From Limnoglobus roseus (GTDB taxonomy: Bacteria > Planctomycetota > Planctomycetia > Gemmatales > Gemmataceae), in contig NZ_CP042425.1 in NCBI RefSeq assembly GCF_008254045.1, forward strand, positions 1,860,001 to 1,924,000: a stretch of DNA of 64,000 bases, read 5' to 3'. The position numbers and the translations under genes are program-made. The notes beneath the pieces are model-generated. The model worked only from the letters and a program-made list of their open reading frames with translations. It searched no databases and was not told the origin of the DNA. Numbering within the stretch: the stretch's first letter is position 1; each line of letters opens with the position of its first letter. This document shows, in pieces, positions 8,164 to 17,785 of this stretch.

Positions 8164-9189
8164 ATGCTCCGACCCGACACGCCCGCCCTGATCCTCGCCC
8201 CGATGGAGGGCGTCACCGACGCCCCGATGCGGGCCGTCCAGGGCATCGGTGGCGCGTTCACGTTCGCCGTGTCCGAGTTTCTCCGGGTGGCCCACGCCCC
8301 CCTTCCTCGCGGTGTCCTCCTTCGCCACGTCCCGGAACTCCGCACCGCCGGCCGAACCCCGACCGGCCTGCCCGTCCAGGTACAAATCCTTGGCGGCGAC
8401 GCGGGCCTGATGGCGGAATCGGCCGTGATGGCCGTCACGGCGGGGGCCACGGCCATCGACATCAACTTCGGCTGCCCGGCCCCGACCGTCAACCGGCACG
8501 ACGGCGGCGCGACCCTCTTGAAGTACCCGCGGCGGATTCGGGAGATCGTCGGGGCGGTTCGGGCCGCCGTCCCAGTCGGCGTGCCGGTGTCGGCGAAGCT
8601 GCGGCTCGGGTGGGACCGGGTGGACGCGATTTTCGAGAACGCGGAGATGGCGGCCGAAGGCGGGGCGGCGTGGATCACGATCCACGCCCGGACGCGGACC
8701 CAGGGATACGCCCCGCCGGTGTACTGGCCGCTGATCGGCCAGGTTCGCGGGCGATTGGGCATCCCGGTGGTGGCGAACGGGGACATTCGGACGGTCGAGG
8801 AGTTCCGCCGGTGTCGGGACGAGACGGGGTGCCGGCACTTCATGCTGGGCCGCGGGGCGTTGGCCGATCCCGGGTTGGCGGGGCGGGTGGCGGCCGAACT
8901 CGGACTCGCCGATCCTCCGCGGGCCGCGGTGATCGACTGGCCCGCCGAGTTGCGGCGGTTGATGGCCTGGACGCCCGCGGCGTCGGCCGAGGGGATGGTG
9001 AAGCGGTTCAAGCAGTGGCTCCGGATGGCGGCGGCCTACGGCACGTTCACCCGGTTTGATGAAGTGAAGCGGGCGGGGTGCGTGTCGGAACTGCTGGCCG
9101 TCCTGGACCTGCCGTCCCGGACGCCGGACGCGACCGAATTCTCCGAACCCCTTCTCACGCTCGACTGTCAACGTCCTCAACTCTGGTGA
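8164..9189 (+). CDS. dus: tRNA-dihydrouridine synthase
   Basis: A 341-residue flavoenzyme. It has the FMN-binding start APMEGVTDAPMR (about residues 12-23), QILGGD, and the active-site Cys in NFGCPAPTV (about residue 103), followed by GGATLL and later ARTRTQGY. Dus enzymes reduce specific uridines of tRNA D-loops using NADPH. Length and motifs fit the DusA/B/C group; assignment to a specific subtype is not attempted. It stands alone between asnB and the HEAT protein and probably has its own promoter (TACAAT at 8152). Confidence 0.9.
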   Translation: MLRPDTPALILAPMEGVTDAPMRAVQGIGGAFTFAVSEFLRVAHAPLPRGVLLRHVPELRTAGRTPTGLPVQVQILGGDAGLMAESAVMAVTAGATAIDINFGCPAPTVNRHDGGATLLKYPRRIREIVGAVRAAVPVGVPVSAKLRLGWDRVDAIFENAEMAAEGGAAWITIHARTRTQGYAPPVYWPLIGQVRGRLGIPVVANGDIRTVEEFRRCRDETGCRHFMLGRGALADPGLAGRVAAELGLADPPRAAVIDWPAELRRLMAWTPAASAEGMVKRFKQWLRMAAAYGTFTRFDEVKRAGCVSELLAVLDLPSRTPDATEFSEPLLTLDCQRPQLW

Positions 9190-9219
9190 AAGGTCTGAGC
9201 GGGACAGGAGGGCGAGCCA

Positions 9220-12200
9220 ATGGCGAACGAGGGTCTGCCGGCCGAGTGGGAAGCGCTGTCGCATTCGGCGCGAGTTCGGAAGGCGGTCGAAGTGGGCCGC
9301 CAATCGCGATCGGACGCCGCGGCTGCACGGCTGCTCCGCGAATGGCGGACGGGCGGGTTCACGCAGCGCTTGCTGGCGGCCTACGCGGGCCACGGCAGCC
9401 GCGACTCGGCAGCACTCCTCGCCCTGGCCGCCGACCCGTCTCGCACGATCGCCGGCATCGCACTCTCGGTCTTGTGTGACGCCAGCGACGATAACGCCCT
9501 CCTCGCTACCATCCGCGAGCTTCCACCCCGGCGCGTGGCCCGGCCGCTTACCCGGCTCCGTCGCGTGCGGCCGGACGTGATCGACCGCTTCATCACCGAG
9601 CGTGTGGCGGCGGGCGACGCGGTGGCCTGGCCGCTCGTGCCGCTCGGCTCCGCGGCCGTCCTTGAACAGCACTTCGCCACCGCCGCCGAACGCGGCGGGG
9701 ACACCTTCTGGCGGCGGCTCGCCGCGATTCACCCGGCCGATGCCGCAGCCGAGATCGTGGCCCGGCTCGCCGCGGCCACCAGCCCCGACGGCCTCCTTTT
9801 CGCCGCCGCCCGGAGCGTCGTTGCGGTCCTATCGGACCGCGAACCGGAGGCTGCGCTGACGGTCGTGGCGGCCCTCCGGCGGCACGTCCCACTCGCTACG
9901 ATTCCGCTGGAAGCGCTCGTCGCCCGCCGGCCGGTCATCCTCGCCGACCTCGTCCTCGGCGCGAGCGAACCGGCCACCGCGAACTTCCAGCGGGTCGCCC
10001 ACAAGCTCGACGTACCGCGGATCGTCGGGCTGTTCCGCCGCGGTGCGGGCCATCTCGGCGACCCCGGCTGGTGGCTCGCGCGGTTGCCGGCTGGCGACCG
10101 CGATGCGGTCTATCGCGAACTCGCCCCGGCCTGGACCGCGGCCGACGGCGTCGTCGCCGTTACCATCCTCCGGCGGCTACCTGTCGCGACGCGGCAAGCG
10201 GAGGCTCGCCGGGTGGTCGCGCTGCCGGCACTGGCGACCCGCCCGTTGCAGCGGCTCGTGTTCGTCGGCCTCTTGCCGTGGGACGAGGCGCGGGCGGCGG
10301 CGAAGCCGTGGCTGGCGCACCCGGAAGCGGAGAACCGGGCCGCGGCGCTCGTCGCGCTGTGCGAGGCGGCGCGGTTCGCCCCCGCGAGGTTGACCGAGTT
10401 TCTCGAACTGCTCACGGTCCGCAAGCACGAACAGGACCCGGTGCGGCTGGCGTTCCTCGGCGCGCTGGCCACGCTGCCGCCCGGCCGCTGGAAGGCCGAG
10501 CACCTGCCCGCGCTCGCGCGGGTCATCCGCGACGCGCTCGACGCCGGCGATCTGTCGACGGGCAGCGTCGCCGCGCTCGGCCGGCTCGTCTTCACCCTGT
10601 TGCCGTTCCAACCCGTGTGGGCCGCCGAACAACTCGCGGAGGTGACGCGCGACCGCGGCTACCCCGGTTGGACCGGCCGGGCGCTGACGGCCGAGGACGT
10701 GCGGCGGATCGCCCCGACTCTGACGCCGATCGCCGAGGCGTGGCTCGACCGCGAAAACGAGGGGCGGGTCGTCTCGCTTGCGTCCACCGTCGGCCGGTGG
10801 CTGCCCGACTGGCCGGAACTGGTCGGCTTCCTGGAACGGCTCATCCGTACCGGTCGCGACTACACCGCGGCCGGCGCGATGGCCCTGATCGCGCAGCACG
10901 TCCGGGCCGAACGGGAGCGCGTCATCACCGCGGCGCTCGCCCGGGACGAGAGCTGGGCGTTACAGCCGTCGGTGATGAACTTCCTGCACACCCGGCGACA
11001 GGATTTGCTCACGCCGTTCCTCGGCCAGCGGGCGTACGCCGGGCGGTTCAGCACGGGTAAGGTGCGGCACGTGTTGCCGCTGGCCGCCGGGTTCTTCCGG
11101 TGGACCGACTCGCAGCAGGAGACCTTCGCCGGGTCGCTCGCGGAGCTGTCGGAACCGCCCTCGCGCAAGAAGGACGCGCAGGTGACGTGGGACGTGCTGT
11201 TCGCGGTTCGCCGCCTGCCGGCCCTGCCCGCCATCGGGCCGGAACGACTCGTGCGGCTCGCCGGTGACGCGCGGCCTGCCGTCCAGGAGACGGCCGTGCG
11301 GGCGCTCGGCCGGTTCGACGCCCGGCAGGGCATCCCCGAACTGCTCGACGCCCTCGGCGACGCGCGGGCGCGGTGGGCCGTGTACGCGCTGCGGCAGGCG
11401 CTCAACGATCTGCCGCCGACACGGGTGCTCGAAGTCATGCGAGGTGTGCCGCTCGCGAAGGTCACGGTGGCAAAGGAAGCGGTGCGATTGGCCGGCGAGT
11501 TCGGCGGGACCGCGGCGCTCGGCTGGTTCGCGGAACTCCACCGCCAGGACCTTCACCGGGACGTCCGCGGCGCGGTTCTGCGGGCGCTGTGGGACCACCT
11601 CGACCACTCCGAAGCGTGGGCGATCCTCGACGAGTCGGTCGCGTCCCCGGACCCCGGCGTGGTGATCGGTCTGGCCCGCATTCAGGTAGACCGGGCGTCG
11701 GCCGCGGCCCGCGATCGCGTCGCGGACCTCTTCCTCCGATTGCTCGAATACCCGGAGCCGACGGTCCGAGTTGCCGTCCTCGGCCGCCTCGCGGCGCAGC
11801 CGGTGCCGGACCCACGGCGGGGACTGTTAGCTGCGGTGCTGGCGAAGCTCGCGTCCGCCATCCCCGACGAGCGAACCGCGGGGCTTTCCGCGGCGCTGGC
11901 GGGGGCCACCGACGCCGACGCCGCGGCGTTCGCGGCGGCCTTCACGCGGCTCCTCCCGCAGCGGCGCGAACTGGGGTCGTCGGTGGCGAACTTCGCGGCC
12001 GTGACGCGGGCACTCGGCCCGCGGTTGCTGGAGGTCCGGTCGGCGGTGCTGGCCGCGGTCGAAGCCGACCCGGCCGTGGTGAGTCTGCACGTCCGCCTTG
12101 CCGCGGCGCGGTTGGCCGCCGAGCCGTACGCTCAGTGGGTGTTGAAACTTGTCGGCACCGCTCGGTGGCACGCGGCGACCCAAACCGCGGCGTTCGACGC

Positions 12201-12444
12201 CTTGTGCGAAACGGGTCGGCCGGCGGAGGCACTCGACCGGGCGGAGGCGGTGTGGGCATCGCACCCCGACCCCGCGGTGCGGTGGCTTGCGCTGCGAGTT
12301 CTCGTCCGAACCTCGTCCACTCAAGGGTGGGGTGACGACCGCCGCGACCGCCTCCAGCGATATCGGGATGACCCAAGCCCGCTCGTCGCCGACGAGGCCG
12401 CCCTGACGTTCCCGCCGGAGCCGCCCCCACCCGCGGCGAACTGA
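9220..12444 (+). CDS. large HEAT-repeat-like protein
   Basis: A 1,074-residue protein made almost wholly of alpha-helical repeats rich in Ala, Leu and Arg, with repeated patterns such as RLAGDARPAVQETAVRALG and ELLDALGDARARWAVYALRQ, typical of HEAT/PBS-lyase-like repeats. No catalytic motif, signal peptide or transmembrane segment is visible. Such proteins act as protein-binding scaffolds, and large ones are common in Gemmataceae. AGGAGG about 8 bases upstream of the ATG supports the start. The gene sits alone. The function is unknown. Confidence 0.8.
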   Translation: MANEGLPAEWEALSHSARVRKAVEVGRQSRSDAAAARLLREWRTGGFTQRLLAAYAGHGSRDSAALLALAADPSRTIAGIALSVLCDASDDNALLATIRELPPRRVARPLTRLRRVRPDVIDRFITERVAAGDAVAWPLVPLGSAAVLEQHFATAAERGGDTFWRRLAAIHPADAAAEIVARLAAATSPDGLLFAAARSVVAVLSDREPEAALTVVAALRRHVPLATIPLEALVARRPVILADLVLGASEPATANFQRVAHKLDVPRIVGLFRRGAGHLGDPGWWLARLPAGDRDAVYRELAPAWTAADGVVAVTILRRLPVATRQAEARRVVALPALATRPLQRLVFVGLLPWDEARAAAKPWLAHPEAENRAAALVALCEAARFAPARLTEFLELLTVRKHEQDPVRLAFLGALATLPPGRWKAEHLPALARVIRDALDAGDLSTGSVAALGRLVFTLLPFQPVWAAEQLAEVTRDRGYPGWTGRALTAEDVRRIAPTLTPIAEAWLDRENEGRVVSLASTVGRWLPDWPELVGFLERLIRTGRDYTAAGAMALIAQHVRAERERVITAALARDESWALQPSVMNFLHTRRQDLLTPFLGQRAYAGRFSTGKVRHVLPLAAGFFRWTDSQQETFAGSLAELSEPPSRKKDAQVTWDVLFAVRRLPALPAIGPERLVRLAGDARPAVQETAVRALGRFDARQGIPELLDALGDARARWAVYALRQALNDLPPTRVLEVMRGVPLAKVTVAKEAVRLAGEFGGTAALGWFAELHRQDLHRDVRGAVLRALWDHLDHSEAWAILDESVASPDPGVVIGLARIQVDRASAAARDRVADLFLRLLEYPEPTVRVAVLGRLAAQPVPDPRRGLLAAVLAKLASAIPDERTAGLSAALAGATDADAAAFAAAFTRLLPQRRELGSSVANFAAVTRALGPRLLEVRSAVLAAVEADPAVVSLHVRLAAARLAAEPYAQWVLKLVGTARWHAATQTAAFDALCETGRPAEALDRAEAVWASHPDPAVRWLALRVLVRTSSTQGWGDDRRDRLQRYRDDPSPLVADEAALTFPPEPPPPAAN

Positions 12445-12580
12445 GGTTCGCGTCCTGGGTTGACGGCCGCACGACGGGTCAGATCACGGTCGTCGGCCGG
12501 TGGTTTGTTCCTGCGGCGGCCCCGACAGTGGGAGGTGGACCTCATAGAATTGACAGTCGAGAGGCCAAACAGGAGAGCGG

Positions 12581-13495
12581 ATGATCCGCAGCAGTTACAA
12601 CCTGACCCATTTGAAAGTTCTCGAAGCGGAGAGCATTCACATCATCCGCGAGGTGGCCGCCGAGTTCGAGCGGCCGGTGATGCTCTACTCGATCGGCAAA
12701 GACTCGGCCGTCATGCTGCGCCTCGCGCAGAAAGCGTTCCACCCCGGCCGGCTGCCCTTCCCGCTCTTGCACGTCGATACGACCTGGAAGTTTCAGGCGA
12801 TGACCGAGTTCCGCGACCGGTTCTGTCGCGAGCAGGGACTCGACCTGAAAATCTGGACCAACCAGGAGGGGAAGGCCCAGAACGTCAACCCGTTCGACCA
12901 CGGCTCGAAGAAGTACACCGACGTCATGAAGACGGCGGCGCTGAAGCAAGCATTGAACCACTACCAGTACGACGCGGCCTTCGGGGGTGCCCGTCGGGAC
13001 GAGGAAAAGAGTCGGGCGAAAGAGCGGGTCTACAGTTTCCGCGACAAACTGCACCAGTGGGACCCGAAGAACCAGCGGCCGGAACTCTGGAACCTCTACA
13101 ACGGCAAAGTCAATAAGGGCGAAAGCATCCGCACCTTCCCGCTGAGCAACTGGACCGAACTCGACGTCTGGCAGTACATCCACCTCGAAAGCATCCCGAT
13201 CGTGCCGTTGTACTTCGCCGACGTTCGCCCAGTCGTCGAACGCGACGGCACGCTCATCATGGTGGACGACGACCGGATGCGGCTGAAGCCCGGCGAGACG
13301 CCGATGATGAAGCGCGTACGGTTCCGCACGCTCGGCTGCTACCCGCTGACCGGGGCCGTCGAGAGCGACGCGACGACGCTGCCAGAGATCATCGAGGAGA
13401 TGCTGCTGGCGAAGAATTCCGAGCGGCAGGGCCGCGTCATCGACCACGACGAAGCCGGGTCGATGGAGCAGAAGAAGCGAGAGGGGTACTTCTGA
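12581..13495 (+). CDS. cysD: sulfate adenylyltransferase subunit 2
   Basis: A 304-residue protein matching CysD: the PP-loop-type motif [11 protein letters not shown] (about residues 35-45), [12 protein letters not shown], and the conserved C-terminal end [19 protein letters not shown]. With CysN it forms ATP sulfurylase, which makes adenosine 5'-phosphosulfate from ATP and sulfate in the cytoplasm. AGGAG precedes the ATG. The partner cysNC lies 491 bases downstream, separated by an unrelated gene, whereas cysD and cysN are usually adjacent. Confidence 0.95.
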   Translation: MIRSSYNLTHLKVLEAESIHIIREVAAEFERPVMLYSIGKDSAVMLRLAQKAFHPGRLPFPLLHVDTTWKFQAMTEFRDRFCREQGLDLKIWTNQEGKAQNVNPFDHGSKKYTDVMKTAALKQALNHYQYDAAFGGARRDEEKSRAKERVYSFRDKLHQWDPKNQRPELWNLYNGKVNKGESIRTFPLSNWTELDVWQYIHLESIPIVPLYFADVRPVVERDGTLIMVDDDRMRLKPGETPMMKRVRFRTLGCYPLTGAVESDATTLPEIIEEMLLAKNSERQGRVIDHDEAGSMEQKKREGYF

Positions 13496-13496
13496 G

Positions 13497-13958
13497 TTGT
13501 TTAGACCTCAGTTGATCAACAGAACGCACTCTAAGAGGCTTCCCATAATTTTACGCTGCTGGATTCCGGAAGGTCGTTTGCGTGAATTCGTTGAAACTGT
13601 GGTACGCGCCACAATCTATTCGCCTCCCGATCCGCGGGTTCGCCCATGTTCCGGTGCGGTTTGGCTGGACGAGGATCGCCTTGAGCAAAGTTGCTGGGAT
13701 AACATCCGAGGGGTCATCGAGAGAACGGGATCGGCTAATCGATCGTGGATGGGTGTCTGGTGGGAAGGTGGCGAATACAAGTGCGAAGCATCGGAGCGGC
13801 TTCTCTTCCCTTGGGAAAGGAGCGGCGTAGTTACCTGCGAGTTTCAGCACGATGACGGGTATGACGGCGTCTCGGTGCGGCTCAATATCACTTCCGAGGT
13901 GGAGCCCCTAGTTCGGCAGACTGCTGTGGCACTAGGCGGCGGGGTAGGACAGAACTAA
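13497..13958 (+). CDS. uncharacterised protein between cysD and cysNC
   Basis: A 153-residue frame with a TTG start 1 base after the cysD stop; later starts are possible. It has no recognised motif. It is rich in Trp and charged residues (SCWDNIRGVIE, WMGVWWEGGEYKCE), with no signal peptide or membrane segment. Composition differs from its neighbours: two 60-base stretches counted by eye are 48 and 52 percent GC against about 65 or more nearby, and codon use is less GC-biased. That pattern fits a recent insertion into a cysDN operon. The coherent protein-like composition favours a real gene, but the function is unknown and the exact start uncertain. Confidence 0.5.
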   Translation: MFRPQLINRTHSKRLPIILRCWIPEGRLREFVETVVRATIYSPPDPRVRPCSGAVWLDEDRLEQSCWDNIRGVIERTGSANRSWMGVWWEGGEYKCEASERLLFPWERSGVVTCEFQHDDGYDGVSVRLNITSEVEPLVRQTAVALGGGVGQN

Positions 13959-13986
13959 CCAACGACGCTGATTGAGAACTAGTAAC

Positions 13987-15903
13987 ATGCAACAGGTCGA
14001 TCTCTCCACTGAAGACATCCACGCCTACCTCGCCCGCCACCAGCGGAAGGAACTGCTGCGGTTCCTCACCTGTGGCAGCGTGGACGACGGCAAGAGCACG
14101 CTCATCGGTCGGCTGCTCCATGACACGAAGATGATCTACGAGGACCAACTCGCGGCCGTGAAGCGGGACAGCGAGAAGGTCGGCACCACCGGGGCCGGCG
14201 AGATCGACCTGGCTCTGCTCACCGACGGCCTGAAGGCCGAGCGCGAGCAGGGCATCACCATCGACGTGGCGTACCGCTACTTCTCGACCGACCGCCGCAA
14301 GTTCATCATCGCCGACACGCCCGGCCACGAGCAGTACACGCGCAACATGGCCACCGGCGCTTCCACGTGCCAACTCGCCATCATCCTCATCGACGCCCGC
14401 CACGGCGTGCAGACGCAGACCCGCCGGCACTCGTACATCGTCTCGCTCCTCGGCATCCGCCACGTCGTCGTCGCCATCAACAAGATGGACCTCGTCGGCT
14501 TCTCACAAGAGGTCTTCGAGAAGATCAAGGACGAGTACACCGGCTTCGTCGCCAAGCTCGGCCTGCCGGATATCACGTTCATCCCGATGTCGGCGCTGAA
14601 GGGCGACAACGTCGCGTCCAAGAGCGACGCCATGCCGTGGTATCACGGCCCGGCCCTGCTGGACCACCTGGAGACGGTCCACATCGCCAGCGACCGCAAC
14701 CTGACCGACCTGCGGTTCCCGGTGCAGTACGTCATCCGTCCTCACTTGAACTTCCGCGGCTTCGCCGGCACGATCGCGTCCGGCATCATTCGCAAGGGCG
14801 ACGAGGTGATGGCCTTGCCGTCGGGCAAGCGCAGCCGGGTGAAGTCGATCGTGACCTACGACGGCGAGTTGGACGAAGCGTTCGCGCCGCAGGCGGTGAC
14901 GGTCACGCTGACCGACGAGGTGGACGTCAGCCGCGGCGACATGCTGGTGCGGCCGGACAGCCAGCCGCACGTCAGCAGCCAGATCGAGGCGATGGTGGTG
15001 TGGATGGCCGAACAGCCGTTCGTTCCCGGTCGGACGTACACACTGAAGCAGACCACGCGGCAGGTGGCGGCGGAGGCCGCAGCGTTCCGCTACGGCGTTG
15101 ACGTCAACACCTTGGAACACCGGACCATCACGCGGCTGGGGCTAAACGAGGTCGGGCACGTGCAACTCAGCCTGACGCAACCGCTGGCGTGCGACCCGTA
15201 CCGCACCAACGCCGCGACCGGGGCATTCATCCTGATCGACCGGCTGACGAACAACACGGTCGGGGCGGGGATGATCCTCGAAGCCGGCACCCCGCGGCAG
15301 GCCGAGGCGGTGGTCACGGCGAAGGCCCGCGAAAGCCTGGTCGCGCCGGCCGAGCGCGAACAACGGTACGGCCATTCGCCGGTGACGGTGTTGCTGGTCG
15401 GCCTGACTGGCAGCGGCAAGAGCCGGATCGCCTACGCCCTGGAACGCCGTTTGTGGGACGAAGGCCGGGCGGTGACGGTGTTGTACGGCCAGAACATGCG
15501 GCACGGGCTGAACCGCGACCTCGGGTTCACGGCCGACGACCGCTCCGAGAACCTACGGCGGTCGGCCGAGGTGGCGAAGCTGATGAACGACGCCGGGGTC
15601 ATCACCGTCGCGGCGTTCGTGGCCCCGCACGAGGCGGTCCGCGAGAAAGCGAAGCAGTTGATCGGTCGCGACCGCGTGCTGGAAGTCTACTGTACGGCCC
15701 CGATGGACGTGATGCGGTCGCGCGATCAGAGCGGTGCGTACCGGCTGGCCGACGAGGGCAAGATCGCGCAGATGCCGGGCGTGACGGCCGCGTTCGAGGA
15801 GCCGAAATCGCCCGACCTCGTGCTGCCGACCGAGCAGATCGACGTGGACGAGAGCGTCAACCGCATCATCGCGCTGATGAAGGCGCGGGGGTATCTGCGT
15901 TAA
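13987..15903 (+). CDS. cysNC: bifunctional sulfate adenylyltransferase subunit 1 / APS kinase (CysN-CysC fusion)
   Basis: A 638-residue fusion. The N-terminal GTPase has [15 protein letters not shown] (G1), [12 protein letters not shown] (G3) and NKMDL (G4), as in CysN. After the translation-factor-like domains, a C-terminal APS kinase begins near residue 472 with the P-loop GLTGSGKS. CysN drives ATP sulfurylase with CysD; the kinase part makes PAPS from APS. The start is placed at the ATG (13987) rather than the in-frame TTG 15 bases upstream. The P-loop reads GLTGSGKS where many APS kinases read GLSGAGKST, a mild deviation that keeps the Lys-Ser pair. Confidence 0.93.
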   Translation: MQQVDLSTEDIHAYLARHQRKELLRFLTCGSVDDGKSTLIGRLLHDTKMIYEDQLAAVKRDSEKVGTTGAGEIDLALLTDGLKAEREQGITIDVAYRYFSTDRRKFIIADTPGHEQYTRNMATGASTCQLAIILIDARHGVQTQTRRHSYIVSLLGIRHVVVAINKMDLVGFSQEVFEKIKDEYTGFVAKLGLPDITFIPMSALKGDNVASKSDAMPWYHGPALLDHLETVHIASDRNLTDLRFPVQYVIRPHLNFRGFAGTIASGIIRKGDEVMALPSGKRSRVKSIVTYDGELDEAFAPQAVTVTLTDEVDVSRGDMLVRPDSQPHVSSQIEAMVVWMAEQPFVPGRTYTLKQTTRQVAAEAAAFRYGVDVNTLEHRTITRLGLNEVGHVQLSLTQPLACDPYRTNAATGAFILIDRLTNNTVGAGMILEAGTPRQAEAVVTAKARESLVAPAEREQRYGHSPVTVLLVGLTGSGKSRIAYALERRLWDEGRAVTVLYGQNMRHGLNRDLGFTADDRSENLRRSAEVAKLMNDAGVITVAAFVAPHEAVREKAKQLIGRDRVLEVYCTAPMDVMRSRDQSGAYRLADEGKIAQMPGVTAAFEEPKSPDLVLPTEQIDVDESVNRIIALMKARGYLR

Positions 15904-15947
15904 CCATATCTGTGTTTTCGAGTCGATACTCGGAGGCCGGCGTGGAT

Positions 15948-15953
15948 TATACT
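15948..15953 (+). promoter_or_regulatory. candidate promoter (TATACT -10) for the 15973-17661 unit
   Basis: TATACT lies 19 bases before the ATG at 15973, with GAGGTG as a Shine-Dalgarno sequence in between. No convincing -35 is seen. Confidence 0.35.
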
Positions 15954-15972
15954 GAGGGAACAGAGGTGAACC

Positions 15973-16368
15973 ATGAGCGCGACTCTTGCCGTAGAAATTG
16001 ACCCTGTCATCCCCACCAACGCCCCGCTCAACGATGCCGTTGCCAGCGCGACTAATTACATGAAACACCTCCTGGATAAGTACCCCCAGGTTCGGTCGGA
16101 CGATCGCAGTCTGGCCTGGAAGCACGTCGCTGTTCCGGGCGAAGAGCCGGCCGTGAGTGCCACGTTCGAAGAACACGATGCCTACGGTAAGAGAATCTTG
16201 ACCCACACGATTCGCCTGCGGTTAATGCTCGACCCCGTCGTCCAGCGAGTGGAGATGCAGGAATTGCTCCGCGGCGTGATTCATCAGAGGTCCCAGCAGA
16301 TCAGCAACCGAATGGACCGCTACTTCCAAGAGATGGCTGACGAGGGCGCCAATGGCCAGTCAGACTGA
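15973..16368 (+). CDS. uncharacterised protein, 131 aa
   Basis: A soluble 131-residue protein with no motif I recognise and no signal peptide or membrane segment. The C-terminal half is helical and charged (QELLRGVIHQRSQQISNRM). GAGGTG precedes the ATG at proper spacing. The next gene starts 17 bases before this one ends, and that gene in turn overlaps the pseudouridine synthase, so the three look like one tightly packed transcript. The overlap and the strong ribosome site support a real gene; its function is unknown. Confidence 0.65.
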   Translation: MSATLAVEIDPVIPTNAPLNDAVASATNYMKHLLDKYPQVRSDDRSLAWKHVAVPGEEPAVSATFEEHDAYGKRILTHTIRLRLMLDPVVQRVEMQELLRGVIHQRSQQISNRMDRYFQEMADEGANGQSD

Positions 16369-16699
16369 ACTGATCGCCCGTGACGCGAGAGAATTGGCCC
16401 GGGCGCAGAAGACCGAATTGGACATCTTGAACGACACGCTTGCCGCGTACGACCTCCCGCGCGTCCGCGAGCGGATTGCGGTATTGGAAAGCCAGTTTCA
16501 CAAGTTCGAAGTCCTACTCAACGAACTCAAGCCGACCCGGGCGGAAGCAGAGGAGTTGGGCGCATTGAAGAGCCGCCTCTCGCAACTTGAAGATCAGAAG
16601 AAACTCGGTGACTCTCGGCTGTTCCAGTTCATCATGCTTTTCGTCGGTGGCGTCATCACGCTGTCGGTCCAGATCGCCCTCCTATTCTTCAAGAAATGA
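16352..16699 (+). CDS. small coiled-coil protein with C-terminal membrane anchor
   Basis: A 115-residue protein. Most of it is charged heptad-like helix (about residues 25-85, for example RERIAVLESQFHKFEVL), followed by one hydrophobic segment near residues 90-111 (FIMLFVGGVITLSVQIALLF) and a KK end. This is a tail-anchored layout, with the coiled coil probably in the cytoplasm. It overlaps the upstream gene by 17 bases and the downstream rRNA-modification gene by 4 (ATGA). It may act as a membrane partner of the 131-residue neighbour; that is inference from overlap only. Confidence 0.65.
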   Translation: MASQTELIARDARELARAQKTELDILNDTLAAYDLPRVRERIAVLESQFHKFEVLLNELKPTRAEAEELGALKSRLSQLEDQKKLGDSRLFQFIMLFVGGVITLSVQIALLFFKK

Positions 16700-17661
16700 A
16701 CCTCCCCCCCTTCACCGTCCTCCCCGCGGAAGCGGAACACACGCTCGCGAAGGTGCTGCGGTCGCGGTTGCACGCGAGTCAGCCGTCGTGGAACGACGTG
16801 CGCGCGATGATCGAAAACCGCCGCGTCAAGGTCGGCGATAGCGTTTGCACCGATCCGGCCCGCCGCGTTCATGAGGGCGAGGTCGTCGAGTTGCTCGCGA
16901 AACCGACCGCGAAGCCGCGGAACTCGACGGCCGAGACGCTCGTCATCCGCCACCTCGACGACCACGTCGTCGTCGTCGAGAAGCCGTCCGGCGTCAGCAG
17001 CGTGCGCCACCCGGCCGAGTTGGAGTGGACCGAGAAGCGGAAGCAACTCGACCCCACCCTGCAAGACGTGACGCAGTGGGCCATCGCGGGCAAGCTCAAC
17101 CGTTCCGCCCGGTCGCTGCCGCCGTTGCGGATCGTTCACCGGCTCGACAAGGAGACTAGCGGTCTGCTAATGTTCGCCCGGTCGGTGCTGGCCGAGCGCG
17201 AACTCGGCCAGCAGTTCCGCAAGCACACCGTCGTGCGGCGGTACCTCGCGGTCGTGCCGGGGATTGTCAGTCCGCGGACGATTCGCAGCACGCTCATCCG
17301 CGATCGCGGTGACGGCCGTCGCGGCAGCACGAAACAGCCCGACGTGACCGGCAAGGACGCGATCACGCACATCGCGATCGAGGAACGGCTGCCGAAGCAT
17401 ATGGTGTTGTCGTGTCGGCTGGAGACGGGCCGTACGCACCAGATTCGCATTCACCTGTCGGAAGCCGGCCACCCCGTGTGCGGGGAGAAGGTGTACAACC
17501 GCACGCAGTCCGGCGACCCGCTGCCGGAGACGCCGGCACCGCGGTTGGCCCTACACGCCACGGAACTCGGCTTCGAGCACCCCGTCACGGGCGAACACTT
17601 GCACTGGGCAATGCCGCTGCCGCCGGACTTGCAGAAGTTCGTGGACGGGCTGCGGAAATGA
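16696..17661 (+). CDS. RluA-family pseudouridine synthase
   Basis: A 321-residue enzyme with an S4-like N-terminal region (about residues 10-70, including RAMIENRRVKVGD) and the RluA catalytic motif RIVHRLDKETSGLL (about residues 146-159), in which the Asp is the nucleophile. GRTHQIRIHL near the C-terminus is also typical. The family converts uridine to pseudouridine in 23S rRNA or tRNA; the target site cannot be assigned. Its ATG overlaps the preceding stop. A long inverted repeat just downstream probably ends the transcript. Confidence 0.9.
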   Translation: MNLPPFTVLPAEAEHTLAKVLRSRLHASQPSWNDVRAMIENRRVKVGDSVCTDPARRVHEGEVVELLAKPTAKPRNSTAETLVIRHLDDHVVVVEKPSGVSSVRHPAELEWTEKRKQLDPTLQDVTQWAIAGKLNRSARSLPPLRIVHRLDKETSGLLMFARSVLAERELGQQFRKHTVVRRYLAVVPGIVSPRTIRSTLIRDRGDGRRGSTKQPDVTGKDAITHIAIEERLPKHMVLSCRLETGRTHQIRIHLSEAGHPVCGEKVYNRTQSGDPLPETPAPRLALHATELGFEHPVTGEHLHWAMPLPPDLQKFVDGLRK

Positions 17662-17666
17662 AGAGT

Positions 17667-17776
17667 CTTCACCACAGAGGGCACAGAGAACACAGAGCAA
17701 ATACAGAAGAACTGTTTTGGCTTTCCGATCTGTGATTGGATTTTCCTCTGTGTTCTCTGTGCCCTCTGTGGTGAAG
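17667..17776. repeat. 31-bp perfect inverted repeat, CACAGAGG type
   Basis: Arms at 17667-17697 and 17746-17776 are perfect reverse complements, separated by 48 bases. The arm consists of CACAGAGG/CACAGAG units (CTTCACCACAGAGGGCACAG at the left). The element fills the gap between two convergent genes and could act as a bidirectional terminator. Related CACAGAGG repeats occur in many unrelated bacterial genomes, from general knowledge. Confidence 0.85.
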
Positions 17777-17785
17777 ATGGCTTTC

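Noticed and set aside
8083..9732. A 549-residue minus-strand frame across dus and the HEAT gene
   Set aside because: It is a high-GC antisense shadow.
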